From Sphingomonas sp. DG1-23 (GTDB taxonomy: Bacteria; Pseudomonadota; Alphaproteobacteria; Sphingomonadales; Sphingomonadaceae): a DNA stretch of 64,000 nt. The translations under genes were made by a program, and so were the position numbers. Positions 35,114 to 43,875 of the stretch are shown here, piece after piece. The notes under the pieces were generated by a model. It ran no database searches, was not told the DNA's origin, and saw only the letters and a program-made list of their open reading frames with translations. Every line of letters starts with the position of its first letter. The first letter of the stretch is position 1. Location of the stretch: positions 1 through 64,000 of the forward strand of contig NZ_JAVAMA010000014.1 in assembly GCF_030730875.1 (NCBI RefSeq). Reading direction: 5' to 3'.

Positions 35114-36894
35114 TGGAAGACCATTCGGGCCTTTCGCTGCTCCATGACGGCGTGCCGCTGCTCGGCTTCGCGCTGATCTTCGTATTGATCTTCCGCCGGC
35201 TCGGGCTGGGCGCGACTTTGGGCTTCCTCGTCGCCGGCGCCGTGGTCGGCCCGCAGGTGTTGGGGCTCGTCGGGGATGCCGAGAGCAAGCTGGGGATCGC
35301 CGAGCTCGGCATCGCCTTGCTGTTGTTCCTCGTCGGCCTCGAGCTGAGTCCGTCGCGGCTGTGGCGGATGCGGCGCGACATTTTCGGACTCGGGATGATG
35401 CAGGTGAGCCTATGCGGGCTCGCGATCAGCGCGATCGTCTGGGCAGCGGCAAACAGTTCGCTGGCGGCGGCGCTGGCGCTGGGACTGCCGCTCGCATTGT
35501 CCTCCACCGCGCAGGTGCTGCCGCTGCTGCAGTCGGCGGGGCGGCTGCGCACCCCGTTCGGCGAGCGCGCCTTTGCGATCCTGCTGTTCCAGGACCTGTC
35601 GATCGTCCCGCTGATCACCATCGTCGCAGCGATGTCGCGCAACCCCGCCGACATGGGCGGGCCGCCGGGATGGCTGCTCGCAGTCTATACCGTGGCCGCG
35701 ATCGTCGGGCTGATCCTCGCCGGGCGCTATGTGCTGCGGCCGGCATTCCGGCTGATCGGCAATCTCGGCGAGCGCGAGATGTTCGTGTTCGCCGGACTGT
35801 TCACCGTGATCGCGAGCGCGGCGATCATGGAGATGCTCGGCCTGTCGGCGGCGCTGGGCGCGTTCATCGCGGGCGTGATGCTCGCGGACTCGCCCTATCG
35901 CCATGAGCTCGAGGCCGATGTCGAGCCGTTCCGCGCGATCCTGCTCGGGCTGTTCTTCCTCGCGGTGGGAATGACGCTCGATCTTCACGCCATTGCCGAT
36001 CGGCCGCTGTTCGTCGCGGGGATGGCGTTGGCGCTGATCGCGACCAAGGCGGCGCTGATCATGGGGCTCGGCCTGCTGTTCGGGATGAAGAAGCGCCCGG
36101 CATTCGCCCTGGGCGTGCTGCTGAGCCAAGGCGGCGAGTTCGGCTTCGTGCTGTTCGCGCAGGCCCAGTCGGCGATGCTGATCACCGGCGAGGCGGCGAG
36201 CATCTTCGGCGCGATCGTGACGCTGTCGATGGCGACGACGCCGTTCCTGATGATGGCGACCAAGCGGCTGCGCGCCGAACCCGAACCGAGTGCAGACGGG
36301 CTCGACGGGCCGCAGGAAGAGGGATCGAACGCCGTGGTGGTCGGCTATGGCCGCTTCGGCCAGACCGTGGCGCAGATGCTGATCGGGCAGGGGATACCGG
36401 TGACGATCGTCGACATGGATGTCGAGATGATCGAGACTGCGGGCAGCTTCGGGATGAAGGTCTATTATGGCGACGGCACGCGGACCGACATCCTGCGCCA
36501 GGCCGGCGCCGCCGATGCCGAATTGCTGTTGTTCTGCCAGGACGGCGACGGGCTGGACACCGAGGCGTTGGAAGGCATTCATCACGCTTTCCCCAAGGCG
36601 ACGATCTTCGTCCGCGCCTATGATCGGCGATCGGTGATGAAGATGAAGGGCGCGCCGATCGCGGGCGCGGTGCGCGAGATGCTGGAAAGCGCGATCGTGA
36701 TGGCGCGGCGCGCGATGGACTCGGTGGGGGTGACCCAGCAGGAGATCGATAAGACCGAGGCCGAGTATCGCCGGCGCGATTTCGAGCGATTGAAGCTCCA
36801 GCGCGAGACCGGCGACATACGTGCGGGGATCGACGGAATGCTCACCCACGCCTCGCAGGCGGCGGCGGCCGAGGCCGATCTGGAGCCCCGGTGA
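35113..36894 (+). CDS. CPA2-family monovalent cation:proton antiporter (KefB/KefC-type)
   Basis: The 593-residue protein is a potassium-efflux or Na/K-proton exchanger. The first 385 residues hold about 12 transmembrane helices with the CPA2 features LGIAELGIALLLFLVGLELS (near 58-77), the LALSSTAQVLPLL segment and LGAFIAGVMLADSPYRHELE near 244-263. A cytoplasmic Rossmann (TrkA-N) domain starts near 407 (VVVGYGRFGQTVAQMLIGQG), giving nucleotide-dependent gating. The C-terminal tail is helical. It is overlapped by the scaffold gene upstream and by the DUF423 gene downstream (GTGA), so four genes form one unit. Glutathione control as in E. coli Kef is possible but not shown. Confidence 0.93.
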   Translation: MEDHSGLSLLHDGVPLLGFALIFVLIFRRLGLGATLGFLVAGAVVGPQVLGLVGDAESKLGIAELGIALLLFLVGLELSPSRLWRMRRDIFGLGMMQVSLCGLAISAIVWAAANSSLAAALALGLPLALSSTAQVLPLLQSAGRLRTPFGERAFAILLFQDLSIVPLITIVAAMSRNPADMGGPPGWLLAVYTVAAIVGLILAGRYVLRPAFRLIGNLGEREMFVFAGLFTVIASAAIMEMLGLSAALGAFIAGVMLADSPYRHELEADVEPFRAILLGLFFLAVGMTLDLHAIADRPLFVAGMALALIATKAALIMGLGLLFGMKKRPAFALGVLLSQGGEFGFVLFAQAQSAMLITGEAASIFGAIVTLSMATTPFLMMATKRLRAEPEPSADGLDGPQEEGSNAVVVGYGRFGQTVAQMLIGQGIPVTIVDMDVEMIETAGSFGMKVYYGDGTRTDILRQAGAADAELLLFCQDGDGLDTEALEGIHHAFPKATIFVRAYDRRSVMKMKGAPIAGAVREMLESAIVMARRAMDSVGVTQQEIDKTEAEYRRRDFERLKLQRETGDIRAGIDGMLTHASQAAAAEADLEPR

Positions 36895-37229
36895 GACTGG
36901 CGGCGGTCCTCGCCGCGCTTTCGGGTGCGCTTGCGGTGATGGCGGGGGCGTTCGGCGCGCATGGCGCCGAGGGACAGGCGGCCGAATGGCTCAAGACCGG
37001 CGGGCACTATCAGCTGATCCATGCCGTCGCGGCACTGCTCGCGGTACGGATGGGCGCACGGGTGCCGGCCTGGCTGTTCGTCGGCGGGGCGGCGGTGTTC
37101 GCCGGCACGCTCTATCTGATGGCGCTGGGGGCGCCGCATTGGCTGGGCGCGGTGACGCCGGTCGGCGGCGCGGCACTGATCGCGGGATGGCTATGGCTGG
37201 CGATAGCGCTGGCGCGCAAGCAGGGATGA
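36891..37229 (+). CDS. DUF423-family membrane protein
   Basis: The 112-residue protein has the DUF423 pattern: GALAVMAGAFGAHGAEGQ at residues 12-29, then HYQLIHAVAALLAV, and three further helices with AGTLYLMALGAPHWLGAVTP. GTG start overlaps the antiporter stop by 4 bp. Its stop overlaps the next gene's start (ATGA). The family is a small inner-membrane protein group of unknown function. Confidence 0.92.
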   Translation: MRLAAVLAALSGALAVMAGAFGAHGAEGQAAEWLKTGGHYQLIHAVAALLAVRMGARVPAWLFVGGAAVFAGTLYLMALGAPHWLGAVTPVGGAALIAGWLWLAIALARKQG

Positions 37230-37486
37230 GCTATCGGCGCTGGACCCTCGCAATAGCGGTGTTCCTCGGCATCGAGATGGCGATATTCTTTGGGCTCGCA
37301 TGGTACGGTCGGCCGGGTGCGTACAATCTGTTGGCCGTGCTTGCGCCGGTTCCGCTGCCCGCTTTCCTGCTGTTCGGTGGCGTGCGGGCACGAGTCGCCG
37401 CCGCGGGGGTGCTGACCATGCTGATCTGGCCCGCGGGCGTAATGGCCGAGATGCTCGCGCACCGGTTTGGCAGCTGCCTCTACTGA
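37226..37486 (+). CDS. Small three-helix membrane protein of unknown function
   Basis: The 86-residue protein has three hydrophobic segments (residues 7-25, 33-51, 56-75) with short charged loops, and a C-terminal Cys. No family is recognised. It starts in an ATGA overlap with the DUF423 gene and ends the four-gene unit that begins with the Fe-S scaffold protein. It converges on the aminopeptidase gene. Confidence 0.65.
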   Translation: MSYRRWTLAIAVFLGIEMAIFFGLAWYGRPGAYNLLAVLAPVPLPAFLLFGGVRARVAAAGVLTMLIWPAGVMAEMLAHRFGSCLY

Positions 37487-37499
37487 GGCGCTGGCCGAA

Positions 37500-39374
37500 T
37501 CAGCCGCCCGCGACGATCTTGGCGACTTGCGCCGCGGTGACCGGGTGATAGGTTTGCCGCGCGCCCTCGTAGAAGCGTTTCGCGATCGGTCTGCCCCAAT
37601 CGCCCTGCGCCATCAGCCCTTCATAGATCGGACGGATCAGCAGGCCGCGACCGACGCTGGAAACGAAGGCCTGAATCGAAGGCAGTGCGGGATCGTAGCG
37701 ATTGGCGATGGCGAGCTCGGCCCAGGCCGAGCGCACATAGGCGTTGGTCGAGCCCGAAAGTCCGAGCGTATCGTCGAGTTCCTTGAGCCGCGCCGGGCTC
37801 TGCTGGCGGGGCAGGCCGTTGAGGAAGCGCAGCCATTGCTGGGTCGCCCAGCCCTCTGGATCGACCGCCGAGACCGGGCCACCGGCCTTCATTGCGGCGA
37901 TCTCGGCATCGATCCTGGCAAGCGTCGGCGACTGGACGTGGACGGCGTTCTCGGGCAAGCCGGGCTGATATGCCCAGCGATCGAGCTGGAGCTTTGCCTC
38001 GAGCGCCGCGTCGCCCTTGATCAGATGTGCGCGGATGTCGGCGAGGAACCCCGCGCTGGTCTGCGGCTGGAAAGCGTGGCGATCGAAATAGGTGCGCAGA
38101 TAGGCGTCGAACCGCGTACGGCCGACCGCGCGTTCGATCGTGCGCAGGAAGGTCGAGCCCTTGAAATAATCGAGCTGGCCGGCAGTGGCGCCGGGATCGC
38201 CGTGAAGCCGGGTGGTCGGCGCATCCTCGCCGCCGGCTTCGGCGATGTCCTTGTTGAGGCCGTCCCAATCGAGATCCGCGTACATCGCGGCGCGTTCGGC
38301 ACCATAGACCGCCTCCATGATGCGATTCTCGAAATAAGTGGTGAAGCCCTCGTTGAGCCAATTGTCGGACCATGTCGCATTGGTGACGAGATTGCCCGAC
38401 CAGCTGTGCGCGAGCTCGTGCGCGACGACATCGGTATTCGAACGGTCGCCAGTGATGATCGTCGGGGTGAGGAAGGTGAGAGTGGGGTTCTCCATCCCGC
38501 CGAACGGAAAGCTCGGCGGCAATACCAGCATGTCGTAGCGGCCCCAGCGATACGGGCCATACAGCGCCTGCGCGGCGTCGATCATCTTCTCGACGTCGGC
38601 GACTTCGTGCGCCGCGGCATCGAGCTGGGCAGGCTCGGCCCAGACGCCCGAGCGCGGGCCGGTTGCCTTGAAGGCGAGATCGCCGACCGCGAGCGCGATG
38701 AGATAAGGCGGCACCGGCTTGTCCATTCGGAAGCGGAAGCGGCGCTTCTGATGGGGGACGAGCGTGCCCTTGGCGCCGTCGAGGCGTTCGCCGCTCATCA
38801 CCGCGACGAAGCCGTCGGGCACGGTGAGCGTCGCTGACCAGGTCTGGCGGATGCCGGGGCTGTCCTGGGTGGGGATCCAGCTGCGATTGTTGATCGGCTG
38901 GCCCTGGCTGAACAAATAGGGCTGCTTCTTGCCGGCGGTGAGCTCGGGCGAGAGCCATTGCAGCGCCGAGGCGCCGGGCCTGGTGCGGTAACGGATCGCG
39001 ATCTGGCGGGTGCCGGCGGGAAGATCGATGGTGAGCGCCGAGCCGAGCTCCTTGTCGCGCGGGCCGACCGCGTAACGGAGCGGCTTGCGATCGGCGGTGG
39101 TGACCTCCGCGATTTCGAGATCGTCGACATCGAGCACGATCTGCTTCGCGCCAGCGACCGCGAGCAGGTTCAGCAACGCGCGACCGGAGAGCGTCTTACT
39201 GGCGAAATCCACATCGAGATCGAGGTCGACATGGGTGACGCGCGCGACCTGCGGCTCGGCATGGGTCCAGACGTCCTTCGCCTCGGGGGTGGCGAGGATC
39301 GGGGCGGGGGCCTGCTGCGCGGTGGCCGGAGCGGCGATCACGAAGGCGGCGAGCGCGGGGAGGAGGCGTTGCAT
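37500..39374 (-). CDS. M1-family metallo-aminopeptidase (exported)
   Basis: The 624-residue protein has a signal peptide (MQRLLPALAAFVIAAPATAQQ). An N-terminal beta-sandwich domain follows, and then the exopeptidase motif GGMENPTL near residue 290. The zinc site is HELAHSWSGNLVTNATWSDN...NEGFTTY near 316-341, with HExxH and the third ligand Glu 18 residues later. The C-terminal helical domain is of leukotriene-A4-hydrolase type. It should remove N-terminal residues from peptides in the periplasm. Length and all catalytic residues are normal. It stands alone on the minus strand. Confidence 0.95.
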   Translation of the reverse strand: MQRLLPALAAFVIAAPATAQQAPAPILATPEAKDVWTHAEPQVARVTHVDLDLDVDFASKTLSGRALLNLLAVAGAKQIVLDVDDLEIAEVTTADRKPLRYAVGPRDKELGSALTIDLPAGTRQIAIRYRTRPGASALQWLSPELTAGKKQPYLFSQGQPINNRSWIPTQDSPGIRQTWSATLTVPDGFVAVMSGERLDGAKGTLVPHQKRRFRFRMDKPVPPYLIALAVGDLAFKATGPRSGVWAEPAQLDAAAHEVADVEKMIDAAQALYGPYRWGRYDMLVLPPSFPFGGMENPTLTFLTPTIITGDRSNTDVVAHELAHSWSGNLVTNATWSDNWLNEGFTTYFENRIMEAVYGAERAAMYADLDWDGLNKDIAEAGGEDAPTTRLHGDPGATAGQLDYFKGSTFLRTIERAVGRTRFDAYLRTYFDRHAFQPQTSAGFLADIRAHLIKGDAALEAKLQLDRWAYQPGLPENAVHVQSPTLARIDAEIAAMKAGGPVSAVDPEGWATQQWLRFLNGLPRQQSPARLKELDDTLGLSGSTNAYVRSAWAELAIANRYDPALPSIQAFVSSVGRGLLIRPIYEGLMAQGDWGRPIAKRFYEGARQTYHPVTAAQVAKIVAGG

Positions 39375-39418
39375 GGCGCGTTGCTATGCGGATCGCGGCT
39401 GAACGGCAACTGAGCGCT

Positions 39419-39793
39419 TCAGAGTTCGGACGGGGTCAGTCGAATCGGGGTCGGGGCGTCGAGCCGGTCGAAACCGCGTTCGCGCAGCACGTCGTTGCTC
39501 TGCCGCGCTTCGCGGCCGGCGGCCTCATCGAGCGACCAGGTGATGTGGTAGGTGCCGCCGTCGGGGCGATCACTGGTGCCGCCGATCGCGACGACGAGCG
39601 CCTGCAGGCCCGCGCCGTCGTTAACATGGCCGACGATCTCGCCAGCGGTTTCGGCCGGGAGGGGATCGGTGGTCTTCGAGGCGAGGGTGACGTGATGGGC
39701 GATCACGTCGGGCCATGCCGGCGCGAAGCGGGCGAGCAGCGAGTCGCGATCGCGTTCGTCGAGCAGCCAGCCGATGGTGCGGGGTTCAGGCAT
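39419..39793 (-). CDS. Small 2H-phosphoesterase-like protein
   Basis: The 124-residue protein carries two H-x-T motifs in matching positions, HHVTLAS near residue 34 and TYHITWSL near 83, each in a predicted strand. That is the hallmark of the 2H phosphoesterase fold (RNA ligase/cyclic phosphodiesterase-like). The domain is minimal, with no extra module, and it is not the longer ThpR enzyme. The chosen ATG at 39793 gives the sequence MPEPRTIGWLL; longer frames run antisense through aroB. Substrate is unknown, with cyclic phosphates of RNA or nucleotides the usual ones. It lies 44 bp downstream of the lipoprotein gene on the same strand. Confidence 0.68.
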   Translation of the reverse strand: MPEPRTIGWLLDERDRDSLLARFAPAWPDVIAHHVTLASKTTDPLPAETAGEIVGHVNDGAGLQALVVAIGGTSDRPDGGTYHITWSLDEAAGREARQSNDVLRERGFDRLDAPTPIRLTPSEL

Positions 39794-39837
39794 ATGCCTG
39801 AAACGACGGTGCAGGAGGGAAGGTCCCTTGAAGTTCG

Positions 39838-40263
39838 TCAGGGCACAGGGGGCAATTCGGCGGGGTTGCTCGCCCGGTAGCGGATCACTGCCCCGTTCGC
39901 CGATTCGAGCTTCTTGAAGACCCGGCTCTTCTCGGCGAATGCGATCGAAAGCGTGCGGGGCGCCGTCCATGCCGCGCGCAACCAGATTGCGCCGCCGTCT
40001 TCCTGGAAGGCGGCGCCGTGGTCCGCATCGGCCGTGAACACGACCAGTGCCTCGGCCAGGTTTTCGGCGCGCTTGCCGATGGCGACATTCGTGGCGAAGT
40101 CCGTCGTCGCGCCGCAATCGCGCTTGAGCACATAAGCGACGAGATCGGAGCCGGGATCGGCGTGGCGCGAGACCATGTGGCTGGCGCAGCCGCCACCGGA
40201 GCATCCCGCAAGAGTCGACGCATAGAGAAGCGGGAGCAGCGAGAGCCAACGCCGCCGTTTCAT
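39838..40263 (-). CDS. Small lipoprotein of unknown function
   Basis: The 141-residue protein has a basic start, a hydrophobic stretch and a lipobox, LAGC at residues 18-21 (ASTLAGCSGGG), so it should be lipid-anchored in the periplasm. The mature part contains Cys residues (GGGCASH, KRDCGATT) that could form a disulfide. No domain is recognised. Its start codon overlaps the aroB stop by one base, so it is translated with the aroK-aroB transcript, although a link to aromatic biosynthesis is not evident. Confidence 0.7.
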   Translation of the reverse strand: MKRRRWLSLLPLLYASTLAGCSGGGCASHMVSRHADPGSDLVAYVLKRDCGATTDFATNVAIGKRAENLAEALVVFTADADHGAAFQEDGGAIWLRAAWTAPRTLSIAFAEKSRVFKKLESANGAVIRYRASNPAELPPVP

Positions 40264-41363
40264 CAGCGCGGCTGCTCGTCGAGAAAGGCTTCGACGTCCG
40301 CCAGATCCACCGTCTTGTCGAGGAAGGTCTGGCCGATGCCGCGAGCGAGGAGGAAGGGCAAGGTGCCGGCGGCCATCTTCTTGTCGTGGAGCATGTGCTC
40401 GACCAGCCGCGCGCCGGTCGCGGTGATGCCGGCGGCGGCGAGGCCGTCGGGGAGGCCGATCGCGCGGAGATGCGCCGCGACGCGCTCGGCTTCCTGGCCG
40501 GAGCAGAGGCCGCGGCGCGCCGAATACGCAAAAGCGAGCGCCGTGCCGGCCGCGACGCCCTCGCCGTGGAGGAGCTTGTCCGAGAAGCCGGTCTCGGCCT
40601 CGAGCGCGTGGCCGAAGGTGTGGCCGAGATTGAGCAAGGCGCGCTTGCCGGTCGTCTCGCGCTCGTCTTCGCCGACGATGCGCGCCTTGGCGGCGACCGA
40701 GTGCGCAATCGCATGCTCGCGGGCGTGCGGGTCTCCAGCGAGCAATGCGGCGGCATTGGCTTCGCACCATTCGAAAAAGGCGAAATCGTCGATCAGTCCG
40801 TATTTGACGATTTCGGCATAGCCGGCGCGGAGCTCGCGCGGCGGGAGCGTGTCGAGTACTTGCGGATCGATCAGCACCAATGCCGGCTGGTGAAAGGCGC
40901 CGATCAGATTCTTGCCAGCGCGGCTGTTGATCGCTGTCTTGCCGCCGACCGACGAATCGACCTGCGCGAGCAAGGTGGTGGGGATCTGGACGAAGTTGCA
41001 GCCGCGCTTGAGGACCGACGTAGCGAAGCCGACCAGGTCGCCGATCACCCCGCCGCCGAGCGCGATGATGTGATCGTTGCGCTCGACGCCAAGTTCGAGC
41101 AGCCGATCCGTGAGCGCTTCGAGCTGGGCCCAGTTCTTGGTCGATTCGCCGGGCGGCAGGACAATTGCCTCGCTCGCAACCCCCGCGGCGGTGAGGCTCG
41201 TCTGGAGCGTGGCGAGATGCGGGAGGAGATTTGCGTCGGTGACGACCGGCATGGTCCGATTGCGGGCGAGCGGGGCGAGCGCCTCGCCCGCGCGGACGAG
41301 CAGCCCCGCTTCGATGCGGATGTCATAGCTGCGGTCGCCCAAAGCGACGGGAACGCTGTTCAA
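40263..41363 (-). CDS. aroB: 3-dehydroquinate synthase
   Basis: AroB converts DAHP to 3-dehydroquinate, the second step of the shikimate pathway, using NAD and a divalent metal. The 366-residue protein shows IIALGGGVIGDLVGFATSVL near residues 98-117, the VQIPTTLLAQVDSSVGGKTA segment near 125-144 and the metal-binding H in LNLGHTFGHALE near 246. Length is normal. It overlaps the aroK stop by 4 bp (ATGA), the standard aroK-aroB operon, and is followed by a lipoprotein gene in overlapping frame. Confidence 0.97.
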   Translation of the reverse strand: MNSVPVALGDRSYDIRIEAGLLVRAGEALAPLARNRTMPVVTDANLLPHLATLQTSLTAAGVASEAIVLPPGESTKNWAQLEALTDRLLELGVERNDHIIALGGGVIGDLVGFATSVLKRGCNFVQIPTTLLAQVDSSVGGKTAINSRAGKNLIGAFHQPALVLIDPQVLDTLPPRELRAGYAEIVKYGLIDDFAFFEWCEANAAALLAGDPHAREHAIAHSVAAKARIVGEDERETTGKRALLNLGHTFGHALEAETGFSDKLLHGEGVAAGTALAFAYSARRGLCSGQEAERVAAHLRAIGLPDGLAAAGITATGARLVEHMLHDKKMAAGTLPFLLARGIGQTFLDKTVDLADVEAFLDEQPR

Positions 41364-41899
41364 GTGCGGATCGCCTTCAGAATTTCGTCGACGGTGGTGT
41401 CGTGCGGAGCCGCGATGCTCTGCACCCGGATCGGCGCGAGCGCATAGAAAGGATTTCTTATCGCCGCCAGTTCGACGAGGATCTCCTCGGGGTCGCGGCC
41501 GCGCAGCAGCGGGCGGGTGTCGCGGCGGCGGACCCGGTCGGCGAGCACCGCGGGTTCGGCATCGAGCCAGATGGCGATCGCCTGATCGAGGATCAGGCCG
41601 CGCGTATCCTGATTGATGAAGGCGCCGCCGCCGGTGGCGATCACCTTGGGCGTGCCGTCGATCAGCCGGGCGATGACCCGGCGCTCCCCATCTCTGAAAT
41701 AGGGTTCGCCGAATTTCTCGAAAATATCCGAGATGGTCATGCCCGCCGCCGCCTCGATCTCGTGATCGGCATCGACGAAGGGCAGCCGCAGGCGCTGGGC
41801 GAGGCGGCGGCCGACAGTGGTCTTGCCGGCGCCCATGAGCCCGACGAGCACGATCGGCTTGCCCTTCCAGGGCCAGTCTTGGGCATGCGCTTGCAACAT
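41360..41899 (-). CDS. aroK: Shikimate kinase
   Basis: AroK phosphorylates shikimate at O3. The 179-residue protein has Walker A GLMGAGKTTVGRRLA near residue 20, the shikimate-binding FVDADHEIEAAAGM near 41 and FRDGERRVIARL near 68. The GGGAF motif follows near 90 and the lid RRDTRPLL comes after. First gene of the aroK-aroB pair. The 73 bp upstream are shared with a divergent small membrane-peptide gene. Confidence 0.96.
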   Translation of the reverse strand: MLQAHAQDWPWKGKPIVLVGLMGAGKTTVGRRLAQRLRLPFVDADHEIEAAAGMTISDIFEKFGEPYFRDGERRVIARLIDGTPKVIATGGGAFINQDTRGLILDQAIAIWLDAEPAVLADRVRRRDTRPLLRGRDPEEILVELAAIRNPFYALAPIRVQSIAAPHDTTVDEILKAIRT

Positions 41900-41972
41900 T
41901 GTCGGGGGGCTATACAGCGAGGTCGGGTCTCGGGCAAAAGGCCCGCGTAATTCTCAATTCACGGACCTTTCC

Positions 41973-42110
41973 ATGTCCCGTTCGATCGTCGCGCTCATTG
42001 TCGTCCTCCTCGTGCTGGTGGGGGGAATCATATTCCTCTCGACCCGCAACACCGAGAAGGAGCCGGTCCGCATGGAGAAGGTGGTCCCGCTTGATAATCT
42101 CACGAACTAA
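41973..42110 (+). CDS. Small single-helix membrane protein (45 aa)
   Basis: This short gene encodes MSRSIVALIVVLLVLVGGII, a clear transmembrane helix, followed by a charged 23-residue tail. Its end overlaps the TTG start of the next gene, so it appears to be translated with it. No family is recognised, but composition and overlap support a real gene. It could tether or regulate the periplasmic protein encoded next to it. Confidence 0.6.
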   Translation: MSRSIVALIVVLLVLVGGIIFLSTRNTEKEPVRMEKVVPLDNLTN

Positions 42111-43875
42111 GGTTTCGCGGATCGGATTTGCGGCGCTGCTGCTCGCCGGCGTGGGGATGCCCGCGCTGGGGCAGGACACGCCCGAATCGCTGCTGCCGCC
42201 CGGATTCGACGATCCGGCGCCGACACCCGCGCCCGCGCCCGGGCCAGCCCCCGCGCCATCGCGCGCGGCGCAGCCGATCGCGCCGGTCGAAGGCGTGGAA
42301 TTGCCCGCCGACACGGCGCTGGGCAATGTCGCCGAGGGCGCGCCGGTAGAGGCCGTCGCAATCGACCTGTCGCGGTACGAGCTTCCCGAATTCGCCAGGC
42401 ATTCGCTCGACCGGGTCGGTGCGGTTGCGGCGGGCAATGCCGCATTCCCCGCCGATTCGTTCGGGGATTCGGACGGGCGCTTCCTGCAGGTGCTGATGCG
42501 GCGGATGGACGCGCCGATCGCCTCGCGCTGGGCGTCGATCGTGCTGCGCCGCGCCCTGATGTCGCCGCTCGACACGCCGGCGGGGGTCAACGGCGCCGAT
42601 TTCGCCGCCGACCGCGCCTGGGCGTTGCTGCGGATGGGCGAGGCCAACGCCGCGCGCGCAGTGATCGAGGATGTCGACACAGACAATTATACCGGCTGGC
42701 TCTATCAGGTGGCGATGCAGGCCGCACTGGCGAGCGGCGATCCGGCGATGCTTTGCCCGATCGCCGACAAGGGTGCGGCGGCAACCCCGCAGCGCGGCTG
42801 GGCACTGGCGCAGGCGATGTGCATGGGGCTCGCCGGCAAACCCAACGAAGCCGGCCAGCTGTTCAATCGCGCGCGTTCGGGGACGAGTCCGTCCGACATC
42901 GACAATCTGCTCGCCGAGAAGGTGCTCGGCACGGGCGCGCAGGGCCGTCGGGCCGTGACGATCGAGTGGAATCCGGTGAGCCAGCTGACGGCGTGGCGCT
43001 GGGGACTGGCGACCGCGACCGGAGTCGAGGTGCCGGCGGATCTCTATCAGACCGCGGGGCCGCAGGTGCGCTATTGGCAAGCGCTGGCGCCCAATCTGGA
43101 TGCAACGGCGCGAGCGAGCGCGGCGGAGCTGGCGGCTACGGCAGGGGTCTTTTCGAGCGCCGGGCTGGTCGATCTCTACTCCGAGATCGAGCAAAGCGGG
43201 GACACCGGTGGCGGGCTGGCCGTCGCGCGCGATCTGCGTACCGCTTATACCGACGGCGATGTCGGAAACCGGATCAAGGCGCTGCAGACCCTGTGGGACG
43301 GAGTGAGCACGCCGCGCACCCGCTATGCCCGGCTGATCCTCACCGCGCGGGCGGCATCGTGGATTCCGGCGGGCGACAAGGTCGAGGAAGCCGATCGGCT
43401 GATCCAGTCGATGCTTTCCTCGGGCTATGAAGCGGCGGCGCTCGAATGGCGCGGCGTGGTCAAGCGCGGCAGCGAAGGCTGGGCACTGCTCGCGCTCGCC
43501 GATCCGGGCGGATCGAGCATCGCCTCGGGCGACGTCGCCGGTTTTGCCGATAGCGGGTCGCGGCGCAAGGCGCAGATGCTGCTCGCCGGCCTCGCCGGCC
43601 TCGGCAAGTTGAGCGCCGGCGAGGCGCAGAACGCCGCCTCCGCGCTCGACGTGCAAATCGGCGGGGTGAATGCCTGGACCCAGGCGATCGACGCCGCCGG
43701 GCAGCGCGGCGACGCGGCGACCGTGGCATTGCTCGCCGGTGTCGGCATGCAGTCGCTCAGCTGGGATTATGTCGCCCCCGAAGCGCTGTTCCACATCGTC
43801 GCGGCGATGCGCGCGGCGGGGATGGGCAATTATGCGCGGATGATCGCCGTCGAGGCGGTCACGCGGGCGGCTTGA
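42091..43875 (+). CDS. Large exported helical protein of unknown function upstream of xerD
   Basis: About 594 residues starting from a TTG (42091), with a signal peptide SRIGFAALLLAGVGMPALGQ. A Pro/Ala-rich linker (PAPTPAPAPGPAPAPS-like, residues 43-60) precedes a mainly helical body. The body has recurring ALLRMGEANAARAVIEDV and QAMCMGLAGKPNEAGQLF patterns, reminiscent of tetratricopeptide-type scaffolds but without a clean repeat. It should be periplasmic. Its stop overlaps the xerD start by 4 bp. No ATG fits upstream in frame, so the start is a judgement. Function is not recognised. Confidence 0.65.
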   Translation: MIISRTKVSRIGFAALLLAGVGMPALGQDTPESLLPPGFDDPAPTPAPAPGPAPAPSRAAQPIAPVEGVELPADTALGNVAEGAPVEAVAIDLSRYELPEFARHSLDRVGAVAAGNAAFPADSFGDSDGRFLQVLMRRMDAPIASRWASIVLRRALMSPLDTPAGVNGADFAADRAWALLRMGEANAARAVIEDVDTDNYTGWLYQVAMQAALASGDPAMLCPIADKGAAATPQRGWALAQAMCMGLAGKPNEAGQLFNRARSGTSPSDIDNLLAEKVLGTGAQGRRAVTIEWNPVSQLTAWRWGLATATGVEVPADLYQTAGPQVRYWQALAPNLDATARASAAELAATAGVFSSAGLVDLYSEIEQSGDTGGGLAVARDLRTAYTDGDVGNRIKALQTLWDGVSTPRTRYARLILTARAASWIPAGDKVEEADRLIQSMLSSGYEAAALEWRGVVKRGSEGWALLALADPGGSSIASGDVAGFADSGSRRKAQMLLAGLAGLGKLSAGEAQNAASALDVQIGGVNAWTQAIDAAGQRGDAATVALLAGVGMQSLSWDYVAPEALFHIVAAMRAAGMGNYARMIAVEAVTRAA

